Below, one piece after another: positions 5,310-6,693 of a stretch of 6,693 nucleotides of DNA (within the stretch, counting starts at the first letter, position 1; the number at the start of each line of letters is the position of its first letter). The stretch covers positions 1 through 6,693 of the forward strand of contig JAOZQV010000212.1 in assembly GCA_029932035.1 (NCBI GenBank), in the 5' to 3' direction. The notes below the pieces were generated by a model. That model was not told the origin of the DNA. It saw only the letters and a program-made list of their open reading frames with translations, and searched no databases. The position numbers and the translations under genes are program-made. The DNA comes from Deltaproteobacteria bacterium (GTDB lineage: Bacteria; Desulfobacterota; DSM-4660; Desulfatiglandales; Desulfatiglandaceae).

Positions 5310-5771
5310 CTCATGGCCAGTTCTTTCATTAACAAATGTCGCTCCTAAGACCATTCTCTCCTTATAGGTCATTTTGAGGGGGGGGATATTGTCCATTCGG
5401 ATCGTTACGTAGACCTTCTTGTTCTCTGATTTTTCAATAAGACCCCTTATTAACCTCCCTCCAATGCCAAGATCCCTGTACTCGGGTCTTACAGCGGTAT
5501 AGCCCCTTTCTACATATCCTGTAAGATCGAGGCCTGTGGCCGCTTCAATCTTCTTGCGATACGCCTCTTTAGGATATTTGTGGGTCGAAGTACCGACAAC
5601 TTCTCCCTCATGCTCGGCATAACCGATAAGAAAAGCATTTCTGAGGTTTTCTCTGACCCAGGAGGTTCCTACGCCACTTCCCTCCTCGATGAGAATACGG
5701 ACTTGATCAAGGGTTTTTGGAGGAATCTCCTCCGGTTTTTCAAAGAAATAAATGATATCAGATTTTTTCAT
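5268..5771 (-). CDS. GNAT-family N-acetyltransferase
   Basis: A 167-residue protein with the Gcn5-related acetyltransferase fold. The region YTAVRPEYRDLGIGGRLIRGLI (split here: strand 91-95, then motif A) contains the acetyl-CoA pyrophosphate-binding R99-x-x-G102-x-G104 signature followed by a helix. Upstream, NAFLIGYAEHEGEVVGT (residues 45-61) forms the central strands, and TIRMDNIPPLKM to GATFVNE resembles the C-terminal strand pair. It should transfer an acetyl group from acetyl-CoA to an amine, with the substrate not predictable. The ATG at 5769-5771 has no recognisable Shine-Dalgarno sequence in front (ATTACTGAAT), so expression may be low or leaderless-like. The gene is convergent with the toxin gene and overlaps its 3' end by 42 bases, with no intrinsic terminator visible for either. 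Confidence 0.85.
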   Translation of the reverse strand: MKKSDIIYFFEKPEEIPPKTLDQVRILIEEGSGVGTSWVRENLRNAFLIGYAEHEGEVVGTSTHKYPKEAYRKKIEAATGLDLTGYVERGYTAVRPEYRDLGIGGRLIRGLIEKSENKKVYVTIRMDNIPPLKMTYKERMVLGATFVNERTGHELGVFANVMPPKKL

Positions 5772-5822
5772 ATTCAGTAATCGCGATAGAGCTGTTTTTC
5801 TGGATTACCGCGAGATATTACT

Positions 5823-5852
5823 ATTTTACACGATCTTGCGGGCTGCGGTCCA
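5823..5852 (-). promoter_or_regulatory. possible promoter of the acetyltransferase gene
   Basis: On the minus strand TGGACC (5847-5852) and TAAAAT (5823-5828) are separated by 18 bases, giving four and five matches to the sigma70 consensus. The -10 lies about 50 bases upstream of the acetyltransferase ATG. This is the best candidate I see in the spacer, but it is moderate in quality. Confidence 0.35.
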
Positions 5853-5911
5853 GTTTAAAAACGGTCATATACAGAAATGAACTCTCCTCAGCATCTCGGC
5901 AAATAAAGCTT

Positions 5912-5940
5912 TTGCCCTGAATTCCGTTATGAGGTATGCT
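5912..5940 (+). promoter_or_regulatory. possible promoter of the DUF1538 gene
   Basis: TTGCCC (5912-5917) and TATGCT (5935-5940) are separated by exactly 17 bases, each with four of six consensus matches. Transcription would begin near 5946-5948, precisely at the left edge of the palindrome at 5944-5984, so the mRNA would start with a stable hairpin. Confidence 0.4.
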
Positions 5941-5943
5941 ATT

Positions 5944-5984
5944 TAGTGCCTAAACGAAAAATCCCAGTTTTCGTTTGGACACTA
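5944..5984 (+). repeat. 17-bp near-perfect palindrome (hairpin) before the DUF1538 gene
   Basis: The arms 5944-5960 (TAGTGCCTAAACGAAAA) and 5968-5984 (TTTTCGTTTGGACACTA) pair over 17 positions with one C/A mismatch and one possible G-U pair, around the 7-base loop ATCCCAG. It ends 7 bases before the ribosome binding site of the DUF1538 gene. The design resembles a dispersed palindromic or MITE-like repeat. It could instead be an operator, or a 5' stem that affects mRNA stability or translation. No T run follows it, so it is not a typical terminator. Chance is an unlikely explanation. Confidence 0.75.
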
Positions 5985-6005
5985 TTTGAAGAAGGAAGGT
6001 TACCG

Positions 6006-6693
6006 ATGCCCCAAAAGACTGAACTCCGATATCTTATCCCCATACTCCTCCGGAGAATATTTAAAAGGCTGAAAAACGCCATAAGCGATCTCTTTCCCAT
6101 CATCTTAGTCATCTCCATCTTTCAGGTTGCTGTGCTTCGACAACCTTTTCCTCAGCTCCTTGAGGTGCTTATCGGCGCAGGATTAGTGGTAATCGGTCTC
6201 ATGCTCTTCGTCCAGGGCCTTGAGATGGGTTTATTCCCGATCGGGGACACGCTTGCTGTCGCTTTTGCAAAAAAAGGGAGTCTGACCTGGTTGTTGATCT
6301 TTGGATTTGGCTTGGGGTTTTCCACCACCGTTGCCGAGCCTGCCCTGATTGCCATCACCGAGGAGGCGGCAGAAGTGGCGGCCCAGGGAGACATTATCGC
6401 ATCCGACGAAAGCGCCCAGGCCTCCTATGCCCTGGGCCTGCGTCTTACTGTGGCGGTCTCGGTGGGTCTGGCTATCGGTATCGGCATAATACGTATTTTG
6501 CGTGGCTGGCCTGTTCATTATCTAATTATCTCCGGCTATGTGCTTGTCATTTTGATGACCCTGATAGCCCCTGAGGAAATCGTCGGCATCGCCTACGACT
6601 CGGGAGGAGTCACGACTTCCACTGTGACGGTGCCCCTTGTCACCGCCCTGGGAGTCGGCCTTGCTTCCTCTATTCGGGGCCGTAACCCCATGG
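6006..6693 (+). CDS. DUF1538-family multi-pass membrane protein (partial, 3' end outside window)
   Basis: ATG 6006, preceded by AAGGAAGGT (5992-6000), opens a frame of 229 codons that runs off the window without a stop. A basic N-terminus (residues 1-25) is followed by about six hydrophobic segments, roughly residues 28-44, 52-76, 93-117, 143-164, 169-189 and 203-221. Conserved-looking motifs are GLEMGLFPIG (71-80), TTVAEPAL (107-114) and AYDSGGVTTSTVTVP (196-210), the last being a signature I associate with DUF1538. One DUF1538 pair, UmpAB from Halomonas, was reported as I recall to act as a Na+(Li+,K+)/H+ antiporter, which suggests an ion-transport role in the inner membrane. Many family members are encoded as adjacent pairs or as a duplicated domain, so the missing part may hold a second copy or partner. 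Family assignment is confident; transport function is inferred. Confidence 0.85.
   Translation, partial: MPQKTELRYLIPILLRRIFKRLKNAISDLFPIILVISIFQVAVLRQPFPQLLEVLIGAGLVVIGLMLFVQGLEMGLFPIGDTLAVAFAKKGSLTWLLIFGFGLGFSTTVAEPALIAITEEAAEVAAQGDIIASDESAQASYALGLRLTVAVSVGLAIGIGIIRILRGWPVHYLIISGYVLVILMTLIAPEEIVGIAYDSGGVTTSTVTVPLVTALGVGLASSIRGRNPM

Noticed and set aside
5777..5822. Inverted repeat GTAATCGCG ... CGCGAGATATTAC in front of the acetyltransferase gene
   Set aside because: The match is interrupted by extra bases and can be aligned in more than one way, so I do not consider it a reliable operator.
6152..6518. Two overlapping minus-strand ORFs of 80 and 95 codons
   Set aside because: They are antisense to the clearly coding DUF1538 frame, have compositionally biased translations and show no recognisable domain.

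Overview
The window (6,693 bases, moderate GC) looks like a chromosomal accessory stretch from an uncultured, probably anaerobic bacterium. My best guess is the former Deltaproteobacteria (Desulfobacterota). This rests on the gene mix (COG2316-type HD protein, D-cysteine desulfhydrase, DUF1538 membrane protein, relE-type toxin pair) and on the short CACGAAT and CTTTGCG tandem motifs, which I associate with environmental genomes of such lineages. No rRNA, tRNA, CRISPR array, transposase or phage gene is visible. The assignment is an inference, not a demonstration.

Layout: (a) 1-279 holds the tail of an upstream gene, a doubtful 31-codon ORF and a hairpin. (b) 280-1867 is a tight two-gene unit on the + strand: an HD-superfamily hydrolase followed 10 bases later by a PLP enzyme of the D-cysteine desulfhydrase / ACC deaminase family, whose active-site threonines favour the desulfhydrase. 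(c) 1868-2058 is a non-coding spacer with two tandem-repeat clusters. (d) 2059-4703 is the oddest part. The N-terminal half of an aspartate/glutamate racemase stops abruptly at a run of eight T and overlaps by one base (TAATG) a 765-residue NodU/TobZ-type carbamoyltransferase. That enzyme carries about 220 unrecognised C-terminal residues. (e) 4704-5309 is a self-contained toxin-antitoxin module with a good promoter and a possible operator. (f) 5268-5771 on the - strand is a GNAT acetyltransferase whose 3' end overlaps the toxin gene tail to tail. (g) 5772-6005 is a divergent promoter region with a strong 17-bp palindrome. (h) 6006-6693 is the start of a DUF1538 multi-pass membrane protein that runs off the window.

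The genes do not form one clear pathway. The desulfhydrase (D-cysteine to pyruvate, sulfide and ammonia) and the racemase remnant both concern amino-acid stereochemistry and may once have been linked. The carbamoyltransferase has no obvious biosynthetic partner here. Repeats, a half-gene and a toxin-antitoxin pair close together suggest a region that has been rearranged. The parts most worth a second look are the racemase/carbamoyltransferase junction, the extra C-terminal region of the carbamoyltransferase, and the palindrome in front of the DUF1538 gene. I see no convincing evidence of a complete, new multi-gene system.
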